Made by a program: the position numbers and the translations under genes. Below are positions 1 to 10,432 of a stretch of DNA of 64,000 bases, in pieces. The notes beneath the pieces are model-generated. The model was not told the origin of the DNA, searched no databases, and saw nothing but the letters and a program-made list of their open reading frames with translations. The stretch comes from Diphasiastrum complanatum (Eukaryota > Streptophyta > Lycopodiopsida > Lycopodiales > Lycopodiaceae). Numbering within the stretch: the first letter of the stretch is position 1; every line of letters starts with the position of its first letter. The stretch is from contig CM055101.1 in assembly GCA_029204225.1 (NCBI GenBank), forward strand, positions 46,921,906-46,985,905. The letters run 5' to 3'.

Positions 1-1213
1 TACATGGATTTTGTTTTCCACTGGATCAAAACATCTATAGCCTTTCACACGATCATCATATCCTAGGAATATACACTTGATAGCTTTTACATCAGGTTTA
101 CGTCTCTCTTCCTTAGGAATGTGTACAAAGGCCTTACATCCAAAGATTTGCAAGTGGTTCACCTTTGCCTTCTTCTTTGTGAATGCTTCCTCAGGTGTTA
201 TCTTTGGTATGGCAGTGGTAGGACTTCTATTTTGAAGATAGACTGCCATACTGTTGCATGTTTCTGACCAAAAATCTTTTGGTAGTTTCATCTCAGCTGG
301 CATAGATCTGGCACTTTCCACAATCGTATGATTTTTGTGCTCAGCTACACCATTGAGAGCAGGAGTATGAGCTTGCGTATATTGTCTTTTAATCCCACAT
401 TGATCACAAAGCTCATTGAAGTCATTAGACTTGTACTCACCTCCACTATCTGATCTTAGGACTTTGATCTTCCTACCTGTCTACTTTTTGACCAATGCTT
501 TGAAGCTCTTGAAGCTGTCAAATGCATCTGATTTCTTCTTCAAGAAGTAGATCCACATCTTACGTGACATATCATCAATAAAGGTCATGAAATAGAAGGC
601 TTTACCTAAGGACATGGTCCTCATAGGCCCACATAAATATGAGTGGATTAAATCTAGGATGTTCTTTGCTCTTGCAACACCACCTTTATTGAACTTCTCT
701 TGATGCTGCTTTCCATATACACAAGATTCGCACATCGATTTCAAGTGATCTTCTATGGTAGGCAATCATGTTACCATCTCCAATCTTCTCATCAAACTGA
801 GGCAAGATCAAGTGACCAAGCCTCTTATGCCACAACTCAGTTTGCGATGGAATGGACGATACAAGTCCATGTTGCCACTTGATTGTAGCATTCAACCTGT
901 ACAACTTAATATTGGGCTCCCTTATTTCATCCGCAATAACTTTGAACTTTTGGTTCACATTCTTCACAAAGCAACGATCATGAGCGAATTCTACTTTCAA
1001 CTTTTGATCAGTAATGACTCCAACAAAAAGTAGATTTTTCTTCAAACCTGGTACGTAAAGTACCTCCTTGATCATCCTGCTTTTGCCATCAGGTAGTTGG
1101 ATTGAAACGGTGCCTATCCCCTTGATCTTGCACACCTCACCATTTGCTTGTGAAACGGACGTTCCATTATCCAACATTTTCAAGCTACTGAACCAATTCT
1201 TGTTACCTGTCAT
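1..1213 (-). pseudogene. Ty1/copia pol fragment: protease end, GAG_pre-integrase, integrase core
   Basis: Minus-strand copia polyprotein, read from 1213 down to the window edge. Its first part holds the post-active-site end of the protease (EVLYVPGLKKNLLFVG), followed by the pre-integrase motif LWHKRLGHL. After a frame break near 760 the zinc-binding and core integrase follow (MCESCVYGKQ, then FIDDMSRKMWIYFLKKK). A TAG at 481-483 interrupts the frame, but the same frame continues beyond it with integrase hallmarks (SDSGGEY, then a degenerate version of the NGVAER motif reading NGVAEHKN, then FGCKAFVHIPKEER). RT and RNase H would lie left of base 1, outside the window. The element is defective because of the stop and the frame break. 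The family assignment is secure from motif order; activity is excluded. Confidence 0.85.
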
Positions 1214-2138
1214 GTGTCTTTTGGCTCCCGAGTCAATTTACCACACTTGATCATCTTAATTAGATGACAATGCAGATATGAATATTCTAGAGTCTTCAAT
1301 CTCACCCTCATCGACAAGGTTACGTGGTTGCTTTGGTTTACCCTTGCCTTGTTCCGCCAAAAATTTGCGACATTCACTCTTCCAATGGCCCTTTTTACCA
1401 CAATGGAAGCACTTGCCTTTCTTCTTGGTCTTACTAGAAGATCCTTCATCCTCCTGAGACTTGGCAAATTGCTGCTTAGACTTCTTCTTACCCTTGCCCT
1501 TGCCTTCTTTTTGGCGTGTCGCAAGTGCTTGATCGTCAATATTTTAATGTCTAGCTTTCACCATTTCTCGCCGTTGCTCTTCCTGCATCAAGATTCCTTT
1601 GAGCTCATCAAAGGTTGGCAATCTTTCTCTTGATGCTATTCCGCTCACAAACATCTGATAGGGTTCAGCAATGCCACACAATGCATTGTGCACCAGCTCC
1701 ACATCACGTATGCGCTCACCAATAGAATGTAGTTCATCCCTCATTGTCTTGATTCTGGTCATGTACGTCTGAATGTGCTCTCCTTGCTCCATGCGGGCTA
1801 TTCAGTTTTGACTACAGAAACATGATTCTTGATGGATTTGACGTCTCAAACTGCTCCTTTAGCACATCCCATGCCTGTCTAGGTGTAACAACATCACAAA
1901 TGTGGGTAATGATGTGATCCTTCACTGACAAGTTAATGAAGGTCAAAGCTTTCCTCATTTTTTTGTCGAACACTTTGATATCCACTTCATTTGGTGGCCT
2001 TCTCTCATCAACTATGATGACTTCCCACACATCTTTCTCCATTAGTATGTTTTTCATTTTGAATTTCCACACTGCATAGGTGGAAATCCCATCCAATTTG
2101 CTACTTTCACTCAAAATGGACTCTCCCATGTTTGCCAT
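1210..2138 (-). pseudogene. Ty1/copia gag with one zinc knuckle
   Basis: Gag of the same minus-strand element. The start at 2138 (MANMGESILSESSKLDG) precedes the typical copia Gag N-terminus with WKFKMKNILMEKDVWEV, followed by AWDVLKEQFE. The middle part reads from 1792 (MTRIKTMRDELHSIGE). A CX2CX4HX4C zinc knuckle (CFHCGKKGHWKSEC) is encoded around 1375-1415 in a shifted frame. At least two frame breaks (near 1800 and 1540) separate the three pieces, so it cannot make one Gag. In living relatives this protein packages element RNA. Confidence 0.85.
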
Positions 2139-3127
2139 CGCAAAACGTGCCCAGTGGAATGGTCAAAACAGATAAGAGACCCAAAAATAGGGACTTTTCT
2201 AGTTTTTGAACTGTTTCTTCAGCTTGAAGAAACTTCACCTTTCACTTGAGAAGGGTCCCAACTCAACTTTCAGTATGAAAATTTCTAATGAACTTGAAGG
2301 CCAGAACACACTTCAAGACCCTTCAACCTTTCATGGGCTCTTTAAGCTATCATCCAACGGTCACTTAAATCCAATGGTCCACATTGCTTCTCGGAAACAC
2401 GATCTGTACCATTGATTGAGTCTTAGGTAGATCCAATGGTGGCATGCAACTTTGCGCACCGAATCAGTTTCCAGGGGCCGCTGGGTCATTCCAGACACAA
2501 TGGGACTAGTCACGCTTGTCGCGCGCGACTGTCCGCGCTACCTCCTCCTCTCTTCATCCAAGGTTTTTGGATATGGCTGCCACGCTCAGGTTTATCACAT
2601 TCTTTTACCAGCTCGCGACTGCACACGACCACTTCAAATTCTCTAAGACTAATCAGGACACCCTCCTTCCAACTTTTACAGCTCCAAAAAGAATTCAGAA
2701 TGGAGAAAAATCTCTGATTTTGTGCTCCCAAATCCCAGACCAGGGTTTTTCACACAAATATGATCCTGGCTTCCTGTTCACAATTCTTTGACATGCCAAT
2801 TCTCTTCCTCTGAGGTCACCCTACTGCTAGGAGTCTGATGCTTCAAACCATTTGTCAAACGATGTCTGATTGATTGCACACTGACTGCAAACACCAAATA
2901 GCCTGCTTCGGAATTTCAAAATTCCGTTTGCTGAGGTTTTGATTCAGCCGACAACCCTTGTCTCTGAATCCTCACATAGTCTCAAGCTCACCAAGCTTCT
3001 GTGTGCTAAACTCTCTGCACCAGTGTTTCTCCTTCCGTATTCAACCCGCCGTAAACCCCGAACTCTCATAAGACAGTTCTCTGAAAACTCTTTTCAATGG
3101 GCCTGTACTGTGTACACTCTCTATACG
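2139..3127 (-). other. Untranslated leader of the copia element
   Basis: About 1 kb between the PBS and the gag start. Only short unconserved reading frames are seen on either strand. By position it is the 5' leader between primer-binding site and gag. Confidence 0.5.
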
Positions 3128-3139
3128 GCTCTGATACCA
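3128..3139 (-). promoter_or_regulatory. Primer-binding site, initiator-Met tRNA type
   Basis: The minus strand reads TGGTATCAGAGC, the standard plant copia PBS complementary to the 3' end of initiator methionine tRNA. It fixes the element's orientation and places its 5' LTR at higher coordinates. Confidence 0.85.
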
Positions 3140-3149
3140 ACTTAGAATT

Positions 3150-3425
3150 TGCTTCAAACAGGAACACAGATCATACTACGTAGTAACACAGACAGAAAAC
3201 ACTCTCCACAACAAGCTCACATAGCAACTGTATTTCTCAAAATGAAACTACACAATACATATAGTTGTTCACTCAGGCAACCCATGCATGACCCAGGTTG
3301 CCATTGGCGGGATGCGTGTCCCGTTGACTTGCCTCGTGGTGAGGCCAACTGATCCTTATCAACTGATAGGACCCACAATATAGTAGCACAGTGACTCTAC
3401 TTTAATTCTAACTTAAATTGCAACA
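3150..3425 (-). repeat. Probable 5' LTR of the copia element
   Basis: Non-coding block directly upstream of the PBS. On the minus strand it can be read from TGTTGCAATTT to GAAGCA, giving TG...CA ends and ~276 bp. The 3' LTR is outside the window, so the limits rest on the TG/CA ends and PBS distance only. Confidence 0.4.
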
Positions 3426-3444
3426 TGTCTAGTTCTGATCGAAT

Positions 3445-3850
3445 GTGATTGAGATGCCAATCTTCCTCTACCTCAACCATTGCAAGAATGTTGTCATTTC
3501 TTTTCACTGTTATCTAAAGTTGCTCTTGAGAGTTTATACCAAAATCTTGATCAAGTGGCTTCCAAACATTTTTTCATTTAATCCATCTTCTATAATACAG
3601 CAGCAAAGTGAGCATTTATTTTTCGATGTGATATATAAATGTCATGGACGAGTAACATACTCTGCACTCAACTTGCTGATTTTGTTTTGTATCTCAGCCA
3701 TCATCCAACAACTCGACAATTATTTCATCACTCAAGTCCTTATAAATAAACATTGTTTTCGTTCTCTGAACATTGCATTTGGAAAAAAAATCAACAAAAA
3801 TAGTAAAAGGTAGATACCAACTTAATCTATTATTCTTTGATCCAGTGCTA
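3445..3850 (-). repeat. Copied fragment of the TE gene found at 38.6-39.0 kb
   Basis: This stretch is a close copy, in the same orientation, of 38640-39027 (shared runs include AACCATTGCAAGAATGTTGT and the CAGCAGCAAAGTGAGC block). At 38.6 kb the segment is the 3' part of a minus-strand gene. Here no start or upstream exon is present, so it is a fragment. One end abuts the copia LTR and the other an LTR-like block, which suggests truncation by insertion or rearrangement. Confidence 0.7.
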
Positions 3851-3852
3851 AG

Positions 3853-4457
3853 TGTCGACATTTTTGAAATTTTTGCCTTTCGACTTTTTCTCTCACTTCA
3901 GTTTTTTTGCAAAATGCCAGATGTCAAATATTAAGAAAATAACTTTGGCAAAGGCCTTCATATTTTTAGCATGATAGTTTACATTCAAATTTGCAAAGTG
4001 ACAGTTTACGTTCAAATCTGCAGACAAACTATTTGCGACCAAAGCCATTGACTTGCATTAATTTATCAACAAATAATTCCTGAGAAGTCCTTACTAGATG
4101 GATGCCAGCACATCATAGCCAACTAGATGACACATTTCACGATCTAATTGCTTAGTATAAATAGATGTTCATGTATTCTTACAAATCATCAAGTATTGAA
4201 TAGTTAGCGTTATCTCTCTCAAGCTTGCAAGCTTGGATACTCTTGAGCATTCTAACTCGCTTCTTTAGAGTTGATTAGAGATTGCTATTGCGCTTACTGC
4301 TTTTTATCAGTAGTTGCGTTTATTTAGAATTATATTTAGTCGTTCAAAGATAGCTTAGAGTATGCGACTTTGATCCGCAACTTGTTGTACTGATTTACAT
4401 CTGTTTCATTTCATACTGAATCAATACTATTTTCTTATTGTATTCAAGTTTGTCTCA
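3853..4457 (+). repeat. LTR-like block with TATA box
   Basis: A non-coding ~605-bp stretch starting TGTCGAC and ending GTCTCA, with a TATAAATA at 4156-4163. No second copy or PBS is visible in the window, so its identity as a solo LTR is inference. 4458-4789 downstream holds nothing recognisable. Confidence 0.3.
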
Positions 4458-4789
4458 GAATGTTGTATGCATTTCTGTAGTTCTTCGCGGCTGATTATTT
4501 GTCTGATAATTCAATGCTTTAATGTTTGACAATGTAATCATTGTAGTACTATAAGATCGAACATGATTTCTATCACTATTGTTTTGTTCAAAATTGATAG
4601 GAGTAGCCATGCATAGAAAAAGAGAAAGATACTCTATTCCATTGCACGATAAGTTTTTATTCTTGTCATTCGAATTCTTTTTATTCGAGTATATTTGACC
4701 TATCTTTTTATCACCTTTTTCCAACACACAAAATATGTAAATTGGGTAGAAAAATGCACATGAAACAAGGTGAAATAGACCAGGACTGA

Positions 4790-7164
4790 TCATGGTGGAG
4801 AATACATCTCAAACTGCTTCACTGCCTTTTGCAATGATCATGGAATCCTTCATAGAAGGACTACACCCTACACACCACAATAAAACGGTGTGGCTAAGAG
4901 AAAGAACAAGACACTCATAGAAGCCACAAGGTGCATGATGGCCTACTTGAAGGCACAAAGAGTGCTATGAGCTGAACCAGTAGCTACAGCTACCTACATC
5001 CAGAACAGGATAAACAAATCAGGTGTTCCTCACACGACACCACACAAATTATGGTGGGGTAGAAAGCCCAATCTGACACATGTTCGTATTTTTAGCTGTG
5101 CAACTTATGCACGTATTCCTGATAAGCTTCGAAAGAAGCTTAATGAGAAAGTCGAATTAGGATATCTCATTGGGTATGACAATCATTCATCATACTATAG
5201 GATCTACATGCAAGAGATGAATCTAGTGAAGACTGTTAGAGATGTCAAGTTTGATGAGACCAAAACAATGGCTGACAATGATTATGTCAGCTATGAAGTC
5301 CTAGGCAATCAGTAATATAACCTGCAAACCATGAGAGAGGGAGCAGAACTCGAACGCTTAGATGAATACGTTCAAACTCCACATCAACAAAGCAATGACT
5401 CAGATGAGGAAAGGACCGCAAGCCTGCCTGCTGCTACAACTACTGTAAACCGAGATGGTTTTGGACCTAGCCGAATAGACAAAGGCAAGAGCATTGCAGT
5501 ATCTAAAGAATCTCCCAGAAGATCAACCAAACAAAGGAGAGCGCCAGCAAGATTTGTGCCAGGCAGTTCAGCTTTAACATTCGAAGGCTTTTTTGAATTC
5601 AGTGGCAAACCACGGACATTCGAGAAAGCCATCGATAGTCCAAACAAGGAGAAATGGATCCAAGCCATAAATGAAAAAATTGAATCCATGAAGAAGAATG
5701 AGGTATGGACATTGCAACTAGTGCCAGATAAACAAAAAAACAGTGCAATGCAAATGAGTTTACAAGCTCAAATATGGATCAAATGGAGATGTTTCAAGAT
5801 ACAAGGCCAGACTTGTAGCGAAGGGATTCTCTCAGAAGTACGGCATCGACTACATTGAGACCTTCTCTCTAGTGGTGAAACATGCATCCTTATGCCTACT
5901 ATTTGCATATGCAACTGCATATGACCTTAGGATTCACATTGTCGATGAGAAGACAACATTTCTACATGGTGAGCTAGATGAAAAAGTCTACATTGATCAA
6001 GCTCCAGGTTACATCTCCGACTCACTTCCTACCTATGCGTGCCGAATGTACAGAAGTATCTATGGTCTTAAGCAATTTGCATGACAATGGTATAAGAAAA
6101 AAGATCATAACCTGATATCCTTGGGATATCTGATTCCAAGGTCTACATAAGGATCACAGGCGAGGGGATCATCATTGTTGTCATATATGTGGACGACACC
6201 CTGATACTATGCAGAAGCGAAGAGCTGATTGTAGGAGCGAAGAGCGATATCCTGAAACATTTTGGGATAACAGACCAAGGTGAAGCCAGATGTTATCTAG
6301 GATTACAAATCAACTGTGACTATGACGAAGGAAAGCTATACATTCATTAGTCAAGGTACATCCAGAAAATCCTTGATGATTTTAGGATGACATATTGTAA
6401 AGGGGAAAATACCCCAATGCTTGCAGGAACAATCCTAACAAACAAAGATTGTTCGAGAATTGAAGAAGAGAAAGAGATCATGCAGCACACACCCTACAGG
6501 AGGCTGATCAGATCTTTGATGTATCTAGCAGATAACACATGCCTTGAGATAGTTTATGTCGTGTTCAGAATGAGCCAATTCAGCATGAATCCAGGCTTAG
6601 CACACTCGAAGATCACAAAGCGAATCTTGCAATATCTTCAGCAGATGAAGGATTGTGGGCTATGTTATTCTCATGATGCAACACTCCAGATGCACTCCTA
6701 CAGTGATGCAAGCTGCATTACTCAAAGCGACTATAAAAGTGTCTCAGGAAGATGCACCATTGCAGCAAGCACAACAATTCTCTGGGTCAACAAGAAACAA
6801 ACCATCATAGCTCAGTCGTCCTATGAAACAAGAATATGTTACAACCGCGAAGATGGCCAACAAAATTATATGACTCAAACAGTTCCTTGACAGACTAAGT
6901 GAGAACACCAGAGAGCCTCTGATTTTGTAGATGGATAACACTTTTACAATACACCTAACGAATGATCCCATGTTTCACTCAAGGAAGAAACACATTGCAA
7001 TCAAGTACCATTTGATAAGGGACCTAGTGAGCAGAAACAAGTTGAAGACCATCTTCATTGGAACGAAGCAAATGGTGGCAGACATCTTTACCAAAGCCTT
7101 AGACATGGGTTTGTTCGAAAGGAAAAAGGAAGAGTCTGAGAGTCATAAAGCTACCACGCTTTGA
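4790..7164 (+). pseudogene. Ty1/copia family A, copy A1: integrase C-half, RT, RNase H
   Basis: Plus-strand copia pol lacking gag, protease and the integrase N-half. It opens inside the integrase (a degenerate EYISN-like region) and continues with the HKLWWGRKPNL and YLIGYDN region. RT begins around 5590, shows EDP-like text (NKEKWIQAINEKIESM), then GELDEKVYIDQ and SIYGLKQ, and the catalytic YVDD near 6188 (IYVDDTLILCRS). RNase H contains SYSDAS near 6700 and ends with KHIAIKYHLIRD and ADIFTKAL. Stops and shifts occur near 4969, 5740, 6080 (CGA to TGA judged against copy A3) and 6350. It is non-functional. It is the same family as the copies at 15.4-17.6 kb and 19.8-24.3 kb. Confidence 0.9.
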
Positions 7165-7760
7165 GAGGGAGATAAAGAAACAATTTGTTCCAAGCTGCAA
7201 AACTTTGCTAGTTTTAGAGCTCAAGTCTGCAAAAACGCATGGGAGCTACTCGGACGCGAAGACGAAAGCAACGAGGAGTGAAGTCCCGAGGACGACCGTC
7301 AAATGTTCATTGACTGAAGGATACTCAAACATGAACAAGAAATATTTGTGGACCCAGAAAGGCTCAATGGTGAGGACCAAGACAGAAGAAGACGTGAAAA
7401 ACAAAGAAGACACGAAGACCGAAAGGTGGCGAATCTTCACGTCTCAAAGTACAGAGGAGATTCGAAAAGTACAAGGAGGACGTCACTCCTCCATGGACCA
7501 CTTGGGTATCGTTAGAACGTGCTTAACCAGCCATTCTTGTAAGTCTTGATGAACTTAAACATGTTCTCTCTATTCATCTATATAAATAGATTGAGAACGA
7601 GAAAACAGATTGAACATCAATTTGGTTAAATGCCAATGTGAGCTAAGCAAAATGTTGCTAGCCGATGTCCAAGAAGTCCGCTAGTAAGCGAGACGACTAT
7701 ATACAATTCGTGAGAGAGATAGTACTTCTAATGTCGACGCCCTCTGTGGGTTTGTCACAA
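7163..7760 (+). repeat. Polypurine tract and 3' LTR of copia A1
   Basis: GAGAGGGAGA at 7163-7172 is the polypurine tract, matching GAGAGGGAGC in copy A3. The LTR starts at 7173 with TAAAGAAAC where A3 has TGAAGAAAC, so the terminal TG is mutated. A TATAAATA lies at 7581-7588. A block near 7680-7710 (CTAGTAAGCGAGACGA) matches the A3 LTR. The 3' limit is uncertain. 7761-7975 shows nothing further. Confidence 0.6.
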
Positions 7761-7975
7761 CAACGCTTAAGGAATATACTGATAATACAGTAGATGCTAC
7801 GTAGATGATTTTCTTATCTTAAACATTATTGAATGCCTCATTGTCAAATTGATATATGTTCATTGTCAGCTATTTACTATTCCTTCCACACACTGGTTTC
7901 ATCTTGTTGAATGCACAAACAAATTCCAAAAAAAATAAATCACAATATAGGTCAAACAACAACACCCGCTATGAT

Positions 7976-8455
7976 TTGCGACGTGAATCGCGAGCTTAAT
8001 CTTTTTTAAATTCGTCACGGACATCGAAAAAACACGTTGCAATGAGATCATCGGAATCCGACATTTATAAAACACGTCGGAGTCCAACATCCATAACTTG
8101 TCGGAATCCAGAACAATAGTTCCTAGTGGATGAGGATGAATCCAACGTGGGACGTCGAATTGCGATGTCCGACGTGGATGTTGGATTGCGACGTCCGACG
8201 TGTACGTTGCAATCCGACGTCCAAAGACGTCGCTTGCGATTTGACGTGGATGTCGGAATGTGACATCATAAATTGACGTCGGAATCCGATGTTTGTAAAT
8301 CCAGAATGATCTCCAAAATTGTCTGATGCCCATCCGACGTATACTTGAATGACGGATTTCGACGTCCCAAATACATGTCAAAATCCAACATCTGTTAACC
8401 GAACGATCAAAAAAAGGTCCAATGCATTTGGATGTCGGATTCCAACATCCCAAAT
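7976..8455. repeat. Array of palindromic GACGTCGG/CCGACGTC motifs (CACTA-type subterminal repeats?)
   Basis: About ten degenerate copies of a motif close to GACGTCGGAATCCGACGTC occur in both orientations within 480 bp, for example near 8060, 8170-8220, 8270-8290, 8335-8370 and 8430. The composition (CpG-rich, palindromic) is unlike the AT-rich surroundings. It sits just outside the CACTA genes at 9.0-13.0 kb. CACTA elements are known to carry many short direct and inverted subterminal motifs bound by their TnpA protein, so this is the likely explanation. A CACTA terminus could not be fixed. Confidence 0.55.
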
Positions 8456-9036
8456 TAGGTTAAAAAAAATGTGTAAAAAATAACGCGCGCATTTTTATCG
8501 GGCTGTTCTTGGAGAAGCGATGTTTATGAATTGTTTTTGAAACAATATTTTTGAGTTGCATTCAACATTTGGATCAAATTACAAGCTAAGCATGAGGTAC
8601 TTTTCATTCTATATTTTATTGCATTACTTCATGTGCATTATGAATGACAATACTTTATTGCATTGCTTTATGCACATCATAAAATTCATTTAGATTTTCA
8701 TATATGATATTGATTCTTGTTTTGAAATCTGACATTGCACATGGTTTTGAATTCTTAGTTGGTTATTATGTCAATCCACATCTCGAAATTCAACATTGCA
8801 ATTTTTGAAAAAAGAACATTGCACATATAAAAGCAATGGCAGTATAGCACGATCATTTGCAATAATAATATATTCATAATATGAATCAATGTATTACAAA
8901 ATTGGTGCTTTAATTTCGCATGAGTCTCTCTAGATCTAACATCAACTAAAAACCGCATCAACTAAAACTTATAAACCTAATCTACTCGTCAGCGTCGTGA
9001 CGTCCAGTCTACATAAACACAAACAAACAAACTACA
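8456..9036. other. AT-rich stretch without recognisable genes
   Basis: No conserved reading frame or repeat is recognised. A short direct repeat (the TTTATTGCATTAC/TTTATTGCATTGC type) occurs near 8620-8670. By position this is probably the non-coding interior of the decayed CACTA element. Confidence 0.4.
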
Positions 9037-9959
9037 TTAATATTTAATGCTCGATCGTATTAAATTAAATATTGATGTCGGAATACAAACCACATTAGTA
9101 TGAATACAAAAACTAGCACTTACATTTGGCGGATGACCCTCACTCTTTAGTTTGTCGACTAATGCCTCGTATGATTCCTTGAAGGCAAAGTCGTACTCCT
9201 CCTTAGTTGGAAAATGTCCATAGTCCGCCAACTATCCATGCATTCAATTTAAGTTGAAATTAATTTAGGGCTACGTTGGAGCAGCTAGTCATAATGCAAA
9301 CATATGAAATCAAAGATAAACTATAAGAGTAGTTTAAGTTCACTTACCATGCTCGCTTGCAATCCTCGTCTTTCCGCTCGAGCCCAACCTAGGATTGCCT
9401 ATCCCATGCATCCTAGCGGCCGCGACATCTTCTGAATCTTGTATTTATCTGGTGTTCATTCATCCGCTTTTACACGGTTCCAATCACTTCTTGAACACCA
9501 GGAGGGCTTGGATTGTCCATCCCTATAAGCTCGTCGTGCCATATCATGATGATGTCTAAACCATAAGATCATATGCTTATGTATTACCTTCTCATAGAAT
9601 TTCTCTTCTTGTTGGAATTCATCATGAAGGGTAGCAATAACTTGTCATTTATCGGCGGCAGGTTGTTCGGACCATTTATTAAACAATCTGTCACCAAAAT
9701 GGTGTTGGCATAAAGAATAGAGCCGATCCAAAACCACCCTCTCTTTTTTGTTGGCAATTATGTTATCTCGAGGATCCACATCATAATAAGGATTTGTGGA
9801 TGACTCTTTGGTAGGGGCAGGAGCCACGGCCGCTTGTGAGAGACCACCCTCATCTTGGCTAAACATACCTTGTAGTTGTGCTTTCTGCTCGGGAGTTAAT
9901 GATTCATATAAATTTTTAACATAATCTCCCAAGCTTTCACCACTGCCTGACCTCGACAT
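9037..9959 (-). pseudogene. CACTA-associated minus-strand gene (TnpA-like or Ptta-like candidate)
   Basis: A spliced minus-strand gene. Exon 1 starts at 9959 (MSRSGSGESLGDYVKNLYES) and includes TNPYYDVDPRDNIIANKKERV. A TGA at 9645-9647 interrupts it, and the frame then continues with HDMARRAYRDGQSKPSWCSR, a second TGA, and a frameshift leading into GNPRLGSSGKTRIASEHG at a GTAAGT donor near 9350. A later exon near 9230 reads ADYGHFPTKEEYDFAFKES. It is head-to-head with the TNP2-type gene at 10.4 kb. Plant CACTA elements carry a second gene of the TnpA or Ptta type; the layout fits, but I do not recognise the protein with certainty. Confidence 0.45.
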
Positions 9960-10432
9960 GATTACTACATTCATAAACATACAATACATTACAATAAACC
10001 CTAATATATTGAAATGAAGTAGAAAAGAAAATCGACTACAAAACTTTAATGCATATTGGAGTGGAACTTTCATACCTGCGATAACAAAAGAAGAGATAGA
10101 TATGCGTTTAGAGCTTGCACCAAGATGCAAAAGAATCATATAAGTGACAATGTATAAGAATAGTACTATCTAAAAATTAAAACATTAGAATCATACAATA
10201 ATTTTATGTTATTTGTGTTTTGTACTTGTGCATATATGCAGTTTATACTAACGAGATGAATTACATTCAGATAAGTCTAGCAATGAAGACACTACTCAAG
10301 TTAACATAGTAAGTAATAAACATGCATGTTTTCTTGTTCATAAAGACTTTGTTATTATAAGTTAAACTATTGTGCTAAAGTGATATGTACTTGATTTTTG
10401 TTTCTCGTAGAAAAATTATTTTCAAAATAAAA

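Noticed and set aside
3445-3813. Plus-strand 122-codon frame over the copied TE fragment
   Set aside because: The 38.6 kb copy shows splice sites and longer coding continuity on the minus strand. The plus frame has no domain and is most likely antisense, although I cannot fully exclude it.
4455-4793. Minus-strand 112-codon frame
   Set aside because: AT-rich, no motif, and placed between an LTR-like block and copia integrase with no supporting signal.
8000-8455. CRISPR-like or satellite array
   Set aside because: The repeats are irregularly spaced, in both orientations and palindromic. There is no repeat-spacer pattern, and the genome is a plant's.
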